Below, one piece after another: positions 28,592 to 36,423 of a stretch of 64,000 nucleotides of DNA. Made by a program: the position numbers and the translations under genes. How positions within the stretch are numbered: the stretch's first letter is position 1; each line of letters opens with the position of its first letter. Below the pieces are notes generated by a model. That model did no database searches and was not told the DNA's origin. It was given only the letters and a program-made list of their open reading frames with translations. The DNA comes from Sphingomonas_L flavalba_A (GTDB lineage: Bacteria > Pseudomonadota > Alphaproteobacteria > Sphingomonadales > Sphingomonadaceae): NCBI RefSeq assembly GCF_047553045.1, contig NZ_CP180208.1, positions 372,001 to 436,000 of the forward strand. Direction: 5' to 3'.

Positions 28592-29013
28592 TCGCCGCCG
28601 CCGCTCTCGCTCTGCTCGCCGCCGCGCCGCCGATGGTGGTGATTGACGAAGCCGCGACCCGGCGTGAGGAGGCGCCGCCGCACGGCGCGATCGGGATGAG
28701 CACCGCCTATCGTATCTCCGACGCGGCGCCGCTGCCGCGGGCGATGGAGTTCCGCCGGCGCGATCTGCACCCCGGTGCGGCGATCGGCGCCCACCCGATC
28801 GACCATGACGAGGTCTATTACGTGCTCGCGGGGCAGGGTGAGGTGGAATCGGACGGTGTCCGCCGGACGGTCGGGCCGGGGATGGCGGCTTACCTTTATC
28901 GCGGCGCCGTCGTCGGTATCCGCCAGACCGGCGCCGACCCGCTGTCGCTGATCATCGCCTACCCGAACCCGCCGGCAGCGGGAGCAGCAGCCGGGCCGGG
29001 TAAGCGGCGCTAG
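28588..29013 (+). CDS. exported cupin-domain protein
   Basis: 141 residues. The first 15 or so (IAAAALALLAAAPP) look like a signal peptide. The cupin motif is in DLHPGAAIGAHPIDHDEVYY with VLAGQGEVESDG after it, giving His, His and Glu as possible metal ligands. The GTG start overlaps the pectate lyase stop by four bases, so the two are made together. Small cupins of the KdgF type open unsaturated uronate rings in pectin degradation; this one could do similar chemistry in the periplasm, but that is inference. The stop codon overlaps that of the opposing esterase gene on a shared CTAG. Confidence 0.75.
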   Translation: MIAAAALALLAAAPPMVVIDEAATRREEAPPHGAIGMSTAYRISDAAPLPRAMEFRRRDLHPGAAIGAHPIDHDEVYYVLAGQGEVESDGVRRTVGPGMAAYLYRGAVVGIRQTGADPLSLIIAYPNPPAAGAAAGPGKRR

Positions 29014-30581
29014 CTGCCCGGCTGGATATAGGGCGCCGTCGCCCATAGCGCGCGTTCCCAGCCGCGCGGGTCGTCGGCCATGCGCGGTGGCGTATCGAAC
29101 AGCATCGTCGCGCGGCTTGGCAGGCGGTACGGTTGCCAGCCCGGCAGGCCGGGCCGCCCGCTATGCGCCAGCCCGGCAAAGGCGGCCATCATCGCGTCGC
29201 GCAGCGCCCGCGCCTCTGCCCCGGTTCCGCTGAAGCTGCCCGGCGCGTCGAGCGTGCCGAATACATAAGGGATGTCGTCCATATGCGCGGCGCCGCGCAG
29301 CGGGTCGACCGGCGACTGGCGGTCGAACTGGTAGACCCACGTCGCCTCCGCCCCGGCGGCGGCGCGGGCGTCCGCCTCTATCACCTGTCCCGGCCAGCTC
29401 CGCCCCGCGGTGGTCGCCGCGTAGAACAGCCGTTCCGGCGTCCAGTCGGGAAAGCGGGCGCGGTAGCCCGCGACCACCCAGGCAGGATCGAGATCGATCT
29501 TGACCTCCGCGCCGATCCGCGCGGCAAGATTGTCCCAGTTCAGCCCGGCGAGTTTCGGGCCGCGTGGATCGATGAAGGCACGGGTCTCGTCGCGGGTATT
29601 GCCGAGGATCATCGGTATTGCGTGCGACTGCGGCGCCGCGTCCGGCCAGAACGGGTGGCGCGGCAGGTTGGTCATGTCGAGCACCGGACCGAAATAGAGC
29701 GGCCCGCCGAGCACCGGGTCGTTGGCGCCGAGCGCGTCGACCAGCCTTGGCCATGGCATGGTCCGCAACGCCGCGACGGCGTCCCCGGTCAGGCCGAGCG
29801 CGGCGATCAGCGCCTGCGTTCGCCGCCATGCATGGCCGGGGCCGGATGCGGTTACCTGCTGCCCGCTCATCGTCGCCGCCGCGTGGAACAGGCCGTTTGC
29901 CGCCGGCATCGCCATCAGCGTCGCGATCTTGGCGCCGCCGCCCGACTGGCCGAACAGCATTACCCGGTCGGGGTCGCCGCCGAACGCGGCGATATGGTCG
30001 CGGACCCAGCGCAAAGCGACGATCAGGTCGAGCTGGCCAAGGTTGCCGCTGTCGGCGAAGGCGGGGCCGAACGGCTTCAGCCAGGCATAGCCGAACAGGT
30101 TCAGCCGCTGGTTGACCGTGACGACCACGACGTCGCCGCCAGCCGCCAGCCGGGCGCCATCGGTCAGCGGGTCGGTGACGGTGCCGCCGTTGTAAGCGCC
30201 GCCGTGGAAATAGACCATCACCGGCCGCCGCGCCGCCGGGTGCGTGTCCGGTGTCCACACGTTCAGGTACAGGCAGTCCTCGTCCATCGCCGCCGTCGTC
30301 GGGCCGCGCTGCGGCGCCAGCGGGCCGAAGCGGTCCGCGCGCAGCGTTGGCCCGTCAAACGGCTCCGCTCGTGGGACGGCAAAGCGTTCGGCGCGGGCAT
30401 AGCGTATCCCCCTGAACGCGCAGACGCCCTGTTCGCGCACGCCCCGGTAGCGCCCGGCGGCCGGGTCGCCGCCGCCGCTGATGGCGGGTGAGGACAGGGC
30501 GAGCGCCACCGTCGCGCCGCCGCCGATCAGCGCGCGGCGGCTCAGCCGCTCAGCGGGCGAGCCAGCCGCCGTCGACCGCAA
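29010..30581 (-). CDS. type-B carboxylesterase, exported
   Basis: About 523 residues. SRRALIGGGATVALALSS near the start is a Tat-type signal. The carboxylesterase type-B fold follows: EDCLYLNVWTPD, oxyanion YFHGGAYNGG, and nucleophile Ser213 in MLFGQSGGGAKIA. It hydrolyses esters; pectin methyl, acetyl or feruloyl groups fit the locus but are not proven. I chose the TTG at 30581, which has AGGGG seven bases ahead; an ATG at 30599 is the alternative. Either way the start lies within the end of kduD, so it is the third gene of the kduI operon. Confidence 0.83.
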   Translation of the reverse strand: MRSTAAGSPAERLSRRALIGGGATVALALSSPAISGGGDPAAGRYRGVREQGVCAFRGIRYARAERFAVPRAEPFDGPTLRADRFGPLAPQRGPTTAAMDEDCLYLNVWTPDTHPAARRPVMVYFHGGAYNGGTVTDPLTDGARLAAGGDVVVVTVNQRLNLFGYAWLKPFGPAFADSGNLGQLDLIVALRWVRDHIAAFGGDPDRVMLFGQSGGGAKIATLMAMPAANGLFHAAATMSGQQVTASGPGHAWRRTQALIAALGLTGDAVAALRTMPWPRLVDALGANDPVLGGPLYFGPVLDMTNLPRHPFWPDAAPQSHAIPMILGNTRDETRAFIDPRGPKLAGLNWDNLAARIGAEVKIDLDPAWVVAGYRARFPDWTPERLFYAATTAGRSWPGQVIEADARAAAGAEATWVYQFDRQSPVDPLRGAAHMDDIPYVFGTLDAPGSFSGTGAEARALRDAMMAAFAGLAHSGRPGLPGWQPYRLPSRATMLFDTPPRMADDPRGWERALWATAPYIQPGS

Positions 30582-31323
30582 GGATGTGCCCCTGCACATA
30601 GTCCGCCGCCGCGCTCGCCAGGAACACCGCCGCGCCGCCAATGTCTTCCGGCCGGCCCCAGCGGCCTTCCGGGATGCGCTCCAGTATCTGGCGGTTGCGC
30701 GTCGCGTCGGCCTGCAGGGCGGCGGTGTTGTTGGTTTCGATATAGCCGGGCGCGATCGCGTTGACGTTGACGCCCTGCGCCGCCCATTCGTTGGCGAGCA
30801 GCCGGGTCAGGCCGGCGACGCCGCTTTTCGCCGCAGTATAGCTCGGCACCCGGATCCCGCCCTGAAAGCTGAGCATCGACGCGATGTTGATGATCTTGCC
30901 GCGCCCGCCGCCGGCGGCGTGGCGGGCGATCATATGGCGCCCGGCCGCCTGGCACAGGAAGAACAGCGCCTTCAGATTGGTGTCGATCACCGCGTCCCAG
31001 TCCGCCTCGGTGAAGGCGACGGAATCGGCGCGGCGGATGATGCCGGCGTTGTTGACGAGGATGTCGAGCCCGCCCAGTTCGGCGATCACCCGGTCGACCG
31101 CCGGCTGGATCGGCGCGATGCTCGACAGGTCGGCGGGCACCAGCAGGCAGCGGCGACCGGTGGCTTGCACCAGCGCTGCGGTTTGCTCCGCCGGGCTGCG
31201 GCCGACGGCGGCGATGTCGGCACCGGCCGCGGCCAGCGCCACGGCGATGCCCTGGCCAATGCCGGTGTTGGCGCCGGTGACGAGGGCGATACGGCCGGAA
31301 AGATCGAACGGCGCGGCCATCAT
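30550..31323 (-). CDS. kduD: 2-dehydro-3-deoxy-D-gluconate 5-dehydrogenase (KduD)
   Basis: 257 residues, classical short-chain dehydrogenase. The dinucleotide loop TGANTGIG is at 16-23, NNAG near 91, and Tyr162 and Lys166 lie in PSYTAAKSG. IINIASMLSFQGGIRVPSYT and ILERIPEGRWG are nearly the same as in E. coli KduD, and the end DGGWLAR is identical. It reduces 5-keto-4-deoxyuronate isomer (DKII) to 2-keto-3-deoxygluconate in the cytoplasm. ATGA overlaps the kduI stop, so the two consecutive enzymes are coupled. Confidence 0.95.
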   Translation of the reverse strand: MMAAPFDLSGRIALVTGANTGIGQGIAVALAAAGADIAAVGRSPAEQTAALVQATGRRCLLVPADLSSIAPIQPAVDRVIAELGGLDILVNNAGIIRRADSVAFTEADWDAVIDTNLKALFFLCQAAGRHMIARHAAGGGRGKIINIASMLSFQGGIRVPSYTAAKSGVAGLTRLLANEWAAQGVNVNAIAPGYIETNNTAALQADATRNRQILERIPEGRWGRPEDIGGAAVFLASAAADYVQGHILAVDGGWLAR

Positions 31324-32156
31324 TTCAACTGGCAGATATCGAGGACGTTCATGTCGGTGTAGTCGAGATTCTCGCCGCCCATCGCCCAGATGAACGCATA
31401 GCGTTTGGTGCCCGACCCCATGTGGATCGACCAGGGTGGGCTGATCACCGCTTCCTCGTTGGCGATCGCCAGATGGCGCAGGCCGTCCGGTTCGCCCATG
31501 TAGTGGAACACCCGGTCCGATGGTTCCGGCATGTCGAAGTAGAGGTAGATCTCGCTGCGCCGGTCGTGGAGGTGCGGCGGCATCGTGTTCCAGACGCTGC
31601 CTTCCTCCAGCACGGTCAGGCCGAGCAGCAACTGCGCGCTTTCGCACACGCCGGGGATGACGAGCTGGTAGATCGTGCGCTGGTTCGAATTGGCAAGGTC
31701 GCCGCGCGCCAGCGGGTTCGCCTGATCGAGGGTGATGTGCTTGAGCGGGCAGGTTTTGTGGGCGGGGACGGAGGCGAGATAGTAACGCGCGCCGTCGCCG
31801 GCGAACAGCACCTCGCGGCTACCCATCGGAACGTAGAGGCATTCCTTGTTGGCGAGCCGGAACGCCTGGCCGTCGACGGTGACGGTGCCGGGCGCGCCGA
31901 TGTTGACGATGCCCATTTCCCGTCGTTCGAGGAACGGATGGCCGGCGGCGCTGGCCGGTTCCGTCTGGTCGGGCAGGCGGATGGTGGCGCCGGCGGGGAC
32001 GGCGCCGCCGATCACGAAACGCTCGGTGTGCGAATAGGTGAGGGTGACCGCGCCGTCGTGGAACAGGCCGGAAACAAGGTAGCGGTCGCGCAGGGCGTCG
32101 TTGCTGGCGCCAGCCATCATGTCCGGGTGGGTGGCATGGAATGTCTTGGCGAACAC
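31320..32156 (-). CDS. kduI: 5-dehydro-4-deoxy-D-glucuronate isomerase (KduI)
   Basis: 278 residues, the family length. The metal ligands seen in E. coli KduI are all present: His195, His197 and Glu202 in PPHLHDRRSEIYLYF, and His245 in WSIHMGSG. It isomerises DKI to DKII, the first cytoplasmic step for unsaturated galacturonate from pectin lyases. The start is GTG with AGGGAGA ahead of it. Operator site C lies about 52 bases upstream and overlaps a TTGACA that could be the -35 box. Confidence 0.96.
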   Translation of the reverse strand: MFAKTFHATHPDMMAGASNDALRDRYLVSGLFHDGAVTLTYSHTERFVIGGAVPAGATIRLPDQTEPASAAGHPFLERREMGIVNIGAPGTVTVDGQAFRLANKECLYVPMGSREVLFAGDGARYYLASVPAHKTCPLKHITLDQANPLARGDLANSNQRTIYQLVIPGVCESAQLLLGLTVLEEGSVWNTMPPHLHDRRSEIYLYFDMPEPSDRVFHYMGEPDGLRHLAIANEEAVISPPWSIHMGSGTKRYAFIWAMGGENLDYTDMNVLDICQLK

Positions 32157-32208
32157 GCGCGGTTTCTCCCTGGGTTATCGGGTGGATGACAGGGGTCTAG
32201 CCCGCAAA

Positions 32209-32222
32209 GGTAACCGGTGTCA
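32209..32222. promoter_or_regulatory. LacI-type operator C (kduI-kduD operon)
   Basis: GGTAACCGGTGTCA on the plus strand, the same 14 bases as site B. Read toward kduI it begins TTGACACCGG, so it overlaps a consensus -35 hexamer, a position suited to repression. Confidence 0.8.
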
Positions 32223-32265
32223 ACGAAGAGGGAAAAGCGGGCCGTCGGGGCCGCCGCCGGGGCCG

Positions 32266-33294
32266 TCAGGCCGCCGGAGGGGCGACGGAGGCGCGGGGGA
32301 TCAGGTCGGACAGGAACAGCGACGGCTGTTGCGCGGCGGCTTCCGGGTTGACCAGTTTGAGCGCGGCGGAGCGGGCCATCGCGACGATCGGCCAGCGCAC
32401 CGTCGTCATCGGCGGCCAGATATGGGCGGCGATCGCGGTGTCGTCGAAGCCGACGAGCGATAGCTGATCGGGCACGCGGATGCCGCGTTCGCGGGCGGCG
32501 TGAAGGACGCCGGCCGCCATTTCGTCGTTGCTGGCGAAGATCGCGGTCGGGCGCGGCGTCGCGTCGAGCAGCCGCGCGCCGGCGGCCAGCCCGGATTCGA
32601 ACGTGTAATTGCCCTGCGCCTTCAGTTCGGCCCCGGCATCCAGTCCAAGCCGGGCGACGGCTTCGTCGAACCCGGCCTCGCGCTCTGTCGCCGAGCGGAA
32701 GCCGACCGGGCCGGTGATCAGGCCGATGCGGCGGTGGCCGGTCTGGGCGAGATGCTCGATCGCGTGGCCGACGACCTGCCGGTCGTTCGATTCGACCATA
32801 TGCGCCGGTTCGTCGAGCCGCGCCGAACCCATGCGGACATAGTTGCAGCCGAGCTCGCGGCAGGTCTCGGCGATCGCGTCGTTTTCCGACACCGGCGGCA
32901 GGATCAGCACGCCATAGGGGCGTTGCTTCATGATGAAGGCGCTGATGTCGGCAAGCAGGCCCGGCGATTTCCGGTCGACCGGCCGGACGACCAGCGCGAA
33001 TTCGGTATCGCGGATCGCGTCGAGCACCCCTTCCTGAAAATTCAGGACCATCTGAGCATTGGGGTTGTCGTGGATCAGGCCGATCAGGAAATTGCGCCGC
33101 AACGCCAGCGCCCGCGCCTGCGGGTTCGGGACATAGCCAAGTTCGGCGATGACCTGTTCGACCTTTTGGCGCGTCGTCTGGTTGAGCAGCGGCGAGCGGT
33201 TGATCACCCGGCTGACCGTCTTTTTCGACACGCCGGACAGCCGCGCGACATCGTTGATTGTCGGCTTGCCCGCGCTTTTGCTGGTCCTGGCCAT
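32266..33294 (-). CDS. LacI-family transcriptional regulator of the pectin locus
   Basis: 342 residues. The helix-turn-helix and hinge are at about 11-63 (PTINDVARLSGVSKKTVSRV, then LGYVPNPQARALA), followed by the periplasmic-binding-protein-like effector domain (LIGLIHDNPNAQMV to TTVRWPIVAMAR). LacI proteins bind palindromes with a central CpG, as in the five ACCGGT-centred sites here. The effector is probably a pathway intermediate such as KDG or DKII; that is inference. Operator D lies 72 bases before the ATG, so it should regulate itself. The frame is open further upstream but the HTH homology starts after this ATG. Confidence 0.92.
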   Translation of the reverse strand: MARTSKSAGKPTINDVARLSGVSKKTVSRVINRSPLLNQTTRQKVEQVIAELGYVPNPQARALALRRNFLIGLIHDNPNAQMVLNFQEGVLDAIRDTEFALVVRPVDRKSPGLLADISAFIMKQRPYGVLILPPVSENDAIAETCRELGCNYVRMGSARLDEPAHMVESNDRQVVGHAIEHLAQTGHRRIGLITGPVGFRSATEREAGFDEAVARLGLDAGAELKAQGNYTFESGLAAGARLLDATPRPTAIFASNDEMAAGVLHAARERGIRVPDQLSLVGFDDTAIAAHIWPPMTTVRWPIVAMARSAALKLVNPEAAAQQPSLFLSDLIPRASVAPPAA

Positions 33295-33366
33295 AAGACT
33301 CCCGGTCACAGGCCAAACACCGGCCCGGTCCGACATGTGCCCGCTTCGGCAAGCGGAGACAATGTC

Positions 33367-33380
33367 TGACACCGGTGTCT
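33367..33380. promoter_or_regulatory. LacI-type operator D (regulator's own promoter)
   Basis: TGACACCGGTGTCT; the inner 12 bases GACACCGGTGTC are a perfect palindrome, the most symmetric of the five sites. It lies 72 bases upstream of the regulator ATG. Confidence 0.82.
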
Positions 33381-33616
33381 GCCTAGCCCGGACGCGGGCG
33401 ATGGGCAAGCCGCTTGTCCGGTGAGGGGACGGGGCGACCGACTCGGCGGCGCGCCGCAGAATGGCGCCGGATTTCGTGCCCGTCATCTGCCGGCGTCGGC
33501 GCAGCGGTGCGGCGTGGCCGGCCATGCCGGCAACAAACGATAATCCAAATAAACAATTGAAATATATAATATAATACACTGATCGGTGACGGGAAAAGCA
33601 CGCGGCGTATTGAATA

Positions 33617-33630
33617 TGACACCGGTTTCC
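33617..33630. promoter_or_regulatory. LacI-type operator E (hydratase-MFS operon)
   Basis: TGACACCGGTTTCC, whose complement GGAAACCGGTGTCA differs from sites B and C at one base. It lies between TTGAAT and TATAGG, possible promoter hexamers at 15-base spacing, about 41 bases before the start of the hydratase-family gene. Confidence 0.78.
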
Positions 33631-33671
33631 TATAGGCAGCCGCCAACGGGGCACAAACGACGGGGACAGGA

Positions 33672-34481
33672 TTGACCGACCAGGCCGAAATGGTGGCGCG
33701 AGCGTTCGTTACGGCGCGGCGCGAGGGACGGGTTCTTGCCGAATACCCCGGCGTGCGCCCGGTCGATCTGGCCGGGGCCTATCGCATCCAGGATCGCGCG
33801 CTGGCCGTCGACGGCCGCCGGGTCGCCGGCTGGAAGGTCGGGCGGATCAACCCGCCGGACGACGCCCGGTTGGGCGCCGACCGCCTGTCCGGGCCGATCT
33901 TCGCCGACGCGGTGATCACGCTGGCCGACGGGGCGCCCGGCGCCGCCGCGCCGGACATGCCGGTCTATGCGGGCGGTTTCGCGGCGGCCGAAGCGGAGTT
34001 GCTGCTGCACGTCGCGCCGGGCTGGAACGGCACGGTGCCGACCGACGACGCCGGCACGCGCGCGCTGCTCGACGATGTGCGGCTGGGCATCGAGATCGCC
34101 AGTTCGCCCTATCCGCGGATCAACGAGGACGGCCCGGCTGTCACCATTTCCGATTTCGGCAACAATGCCGGGCTGATCGTCGGCGCCGCCGTTGCCGACT
34201 GGCGCGCGATCGATCTGTGCGCGATCGCGGTCCGGCTGGAGATCGACGGCACGGTCGCCGGTGCCGCGACGGCGCGGACGATGCTGGACGGCCCCTATGG
34301 CGCCGTCCGCTTCCTGCTTGCCAACCTGGCCGGGCGCGGCATCGCCCTGTCCGCCGGGCTGTGGGTGTCGACCGGGGCGATCACCGGGGTCCACCCGGTC
34401 ACCCCCGGCCAGCGCGTTCGCGCGGTGTTCGACGGGCATGGCGCGATCGATTGCCGGATCGTACCGGTACGACAAATCTGA
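33672..34481 (+). CDS. 2-keto-4-pentenoate hydratase/FAH-superfamily protein
   Basis: 269 residues. GWKVGRINPPDDARLG near 55 and the acid pair in AEAELLLHV near 111, then LGIEIASSPYP near 138, match the MhpD-like hydratases/decarboxylases, which use a divalent metal on 2-oxo acids. Operator E and the MFS gene behind it tie it to uronate catabolism. It may act on a 2-keto-3-deoxy or diketo acid made from pectin; the exact reaction is unknown. The start is TTG at 33672 with GGGACAGG just ahead; ATG at 33690 is possible. Confidence 0.75.
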   Translation: MTDQAEMVARAFVTARREGRVLAEYPGVRPVDLAGAYRIQDRALAVDGRRVAGWKVGRINPPDDARLGADRLSGPIFADAVITLADGAPGAAAPDMPVYAGGFAAAEAELLLHVAPGWNGTVPTDDAGTRALLDDVRLGIEIASSPYPRINEDGPAVTISDFGNNAGLIVGAAVADWRAIDLCAIAVRLEIDGTVAGAATARTMLDGPYGAVRFLLANLAGRGIALSAGLWVSTGAITGVHPVTPGQRVRAVFDGHGAIDCRIVPVRQI

Positions 34482-34532
34482 GGACGGTTTTTGCGGACCG
34501 TCTCAGGGCGGCCGCCAGGAGAGAGTGCCGCG

Positions 34533-35804
34533 ATGACTGAAGCGATGGCCAAACCGCAGAAACCCGCCGGCCGGCGCCGCTGGATTGTCGTCGCGCTGTT
34601 GTTCGCGGCCACCGCGATCAATTATATCGACCGCCAGATGATCGGCGTGCTGAAGCCGACGCTCCAGCAGGAATTCGCGTGGAGCGAGAGCGATTTCGCC
34701 AACATCGTGTTCTGGTTCCAGCTTGCCTACGCGATCGGTTACCTGAGTTTCGGCAAGGTCGTCGACACGATCGGCGCCCGGCTGGGTTACACGGTGGCGA
34801 TCGTCATCTGGACCATCAGCCACATGGCGCACGGGCTGGCGGTGGGCGTCACCTCCTTCGCGGCGGCGCGGTTCGGTCTGGGCATTGGCGAGGCCGGCAA
34901 TTTCCCGTCCGGCATCCGCGCCGTCACCGACTGGTTTCCCCAGCGCGAGCGCGCCTATGCGATCGGCCTGTTCAACGCCGGCGCCAATATCGGCGCGATC
35001 ATCACGCCGCTGCTGGTGCCGCTGCTCGTGCTGTGGTTCGACTGGCGCGCCGCCTTTTTCCTGACCGGCATTTTCGGCATTGTCTGGTTGATCGTCTGGC
35101 TGCGCGTGTACCGTCACCCGGCCAAGGACCCGGCGGTCAGCGCCGAGGAACTGGCCTGGATTCGCCAGGACCCGGCCGACCCGGCGGAGCCGATCGGCTG
35201 GCTGCGGCTGCTGACCGTGCCGGAGACCTGGGCCTATGCGCTCGGCAAGTTCCTGATCGACCCGATCTGGTGGTTCTTCCTGTTCTGGCTGCCGGGTTAT
35301 CTGTTCCAGCGCTACGACCTGGACCTGACCAGTTTCGGTCTGCCGCTGGCCGCGATCTACCTGATTTCGGATCTGGGCAGCATCGGCGGCGGCTGGATGT
35401 CGTCCCGGATGATCCGCGCGGGCTACTCCCCCAATGTCGCGCGCAAGGTGACGATGCTGCTATGCGCGTTGTGCGTGCTGCCGATCTGGTTCGCGCAGGA
35501 TATCGACAGCGTCTGGGGCGCGGTGTTGGTCATCGGGCTGGCGACCGCCGCTCACCAGGCGTTTTCCGCCAACCTCTACACCCTGCCGTCGGACGTGTTC
35601 CCGCGCGCGGCGGTCGGTTCGGTCGTCGGCATCGGCGGGACGGTCGGCGCGCTTGGCGGCATGGGGATGGCGATTTTCACCGGCTACATCCTCGACACCA
35701 CCCACAGTTACCAGTTGCTGTTCGCGCTGTGCGCCAGCGCCTATCTGGCGGCGCTGCTTGTCGTTCACCTGCTCAGCCCGCGGCTGGCCCGCGCGCGGGT
35801 CTGA
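34533..35804 (+). CDS. MFS permease, hexuronate/sugar-acid transporter type
   Basis: 423 residues with about 12 membrane segments. NYIDRQMIGVLKPTLQQEF near 30, the GLGIGEAGNFPSGIRAV motif near 110 and WFPQRERAYAIGLFNAGANI near 132 are those of the anion:cation symporters that include ExuT and glucarate transporters. It likely brings galacturonate or unsaturated uronates into the cytoplasm. AGGAGAG lies ahead of the ATG, and the gene follows the hydratase by 51 bases in one transcript. Confidence 0.87.
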   Translation: MTEAMAKPQKPAGRRRWIVVALLFAATAINYIDRQMIGVLKPTLQQEFAWSESDFANIVFWFQLAYAIGYLSFGKVVDTIGARLGYTVAIVIWTISHMAHGLAVGVTSFAAARFGLGIGEAGNFPSGIRAVTDWFPQRERAYAIGLFNAGANIGAIITPLLVPLLVLWFDWRAAFFLTGIFGIVWLIVWLRVYRHPAKDPAVSAEELAWIRQDPADPAEPIGWLRLLTVPETWAYALGKFLIDPIWWFFLFWLPGYLFQRYDLDLTSFGLPLAAIYLISDLGSIGGGWMSSRMIRAGYSPNVARKVTMLLCALCVLPIWFAQDIDSVWGAVLVIGLATAAHQAFSANLYTLPSDVFPRAAVGSVVGIGGTVGALGGMGMAIFTGYILDTTHSYQLLFALCASAYLAALLVVHLLSPRLARARV

Positions 35805-35868
35805 GGGACGGGCCGGCAAGCGGCCCACTGTCCGCGACGGTGGCGGTTCCGCCTGAGGTAGCGAAACC

Positions 35869-36423
35869 CTAAAGCTTTGGCAGGGTGACGCCGCGCTGGC
35901 CCATATATTTGCCGGCGCGGTCGGCATAGCTGACCTCGCAGGGTTCGTTGCCCTGCAGGAACAGGAACTGGCACGCCCCTTCATTGGCGTAGATCCGCGC
36001 CGGGAGCGGGGTGGTGTTGGAGAATTCCAGCGTCACATGGCCTTCCCAGCCGGGTTCCAGCGGGGTGACGTTGACGATGATTCCGCAGCGCGCATAGGTC
36101 GACTTGCCGAGGCAGATGACCAGCACGTCGCGCGGCACCCGGAAATATTCGACGGTGCGGGCAAGGGCGAAGCTGTTCGGCGGGATGACGCAGACGTCGG
36201 TCTTGCGATCGACGAAGCTGTTGGCGGCGAAGTCCTTCGGGTCGACGATGGCGCTGTCGACATTGGTGAAGATCTTGAATTCGTCCGCCACCCGCGCGTC
36301 ATAGCCGTAGGAGCTGAGCCCGAAGCTGATGCAGCCGTCACGCTTCTGGCTTTCGACGAACGGTTCGATCATGCCGTGGGCCAGCGCCTGTTCGCGGATC
36401 CAGCGGTCGGACAATATCGCCAT
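35869..36423 (-). CDS. dcd: dCTP deaminase
   Basis: 184 residues, a trimeric dUTPase-fold enzyme that deaminates dCTP to dUTP for dTMP synthesis. GLSSYGYDARVADEFKIF near 36, KSTYARCGIIVNVTPLEPG near 107 and AGKYMGQRGVTLPKL at the end match the family; the conserved Arg and Glu of the active site lie in the middle motif. The start overlaps the cdd stop (TGATG), which pairs two pyrimidine-salvage deaminases in one transcript. Confidence 0.96.
   Translation of the reverse strand: MAILSDRWIREQALAHGMIEPFVESQKRDGCISFGLSSYGYDARVADEFKIFTNVDSAIVDPKDFAANSFVDRKTDVCVIPPNSFALARTVEYFRVPRDVLVICLGKSTYARCGIIVNVTPLEPGWEGHVTLEFSNTTPLPARIYANEGACQFLFLQGNEPCEVSYADRAGKYMGQRGVTLPKL

Larger units (their letters stand above)
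33295..33671. other. 377-base divergent intergenic region
   Basis: No gene that I can support. It holds operator D near the regulator, operator E near the hydratase-family gene, and between them a markedly AT-rich tract (33536-33580, with TATAATATAATA) unlike the surrounding DNA, which probably supplies promoter -10 elements. The rest shows no long repeat. Confidence 0.7.
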
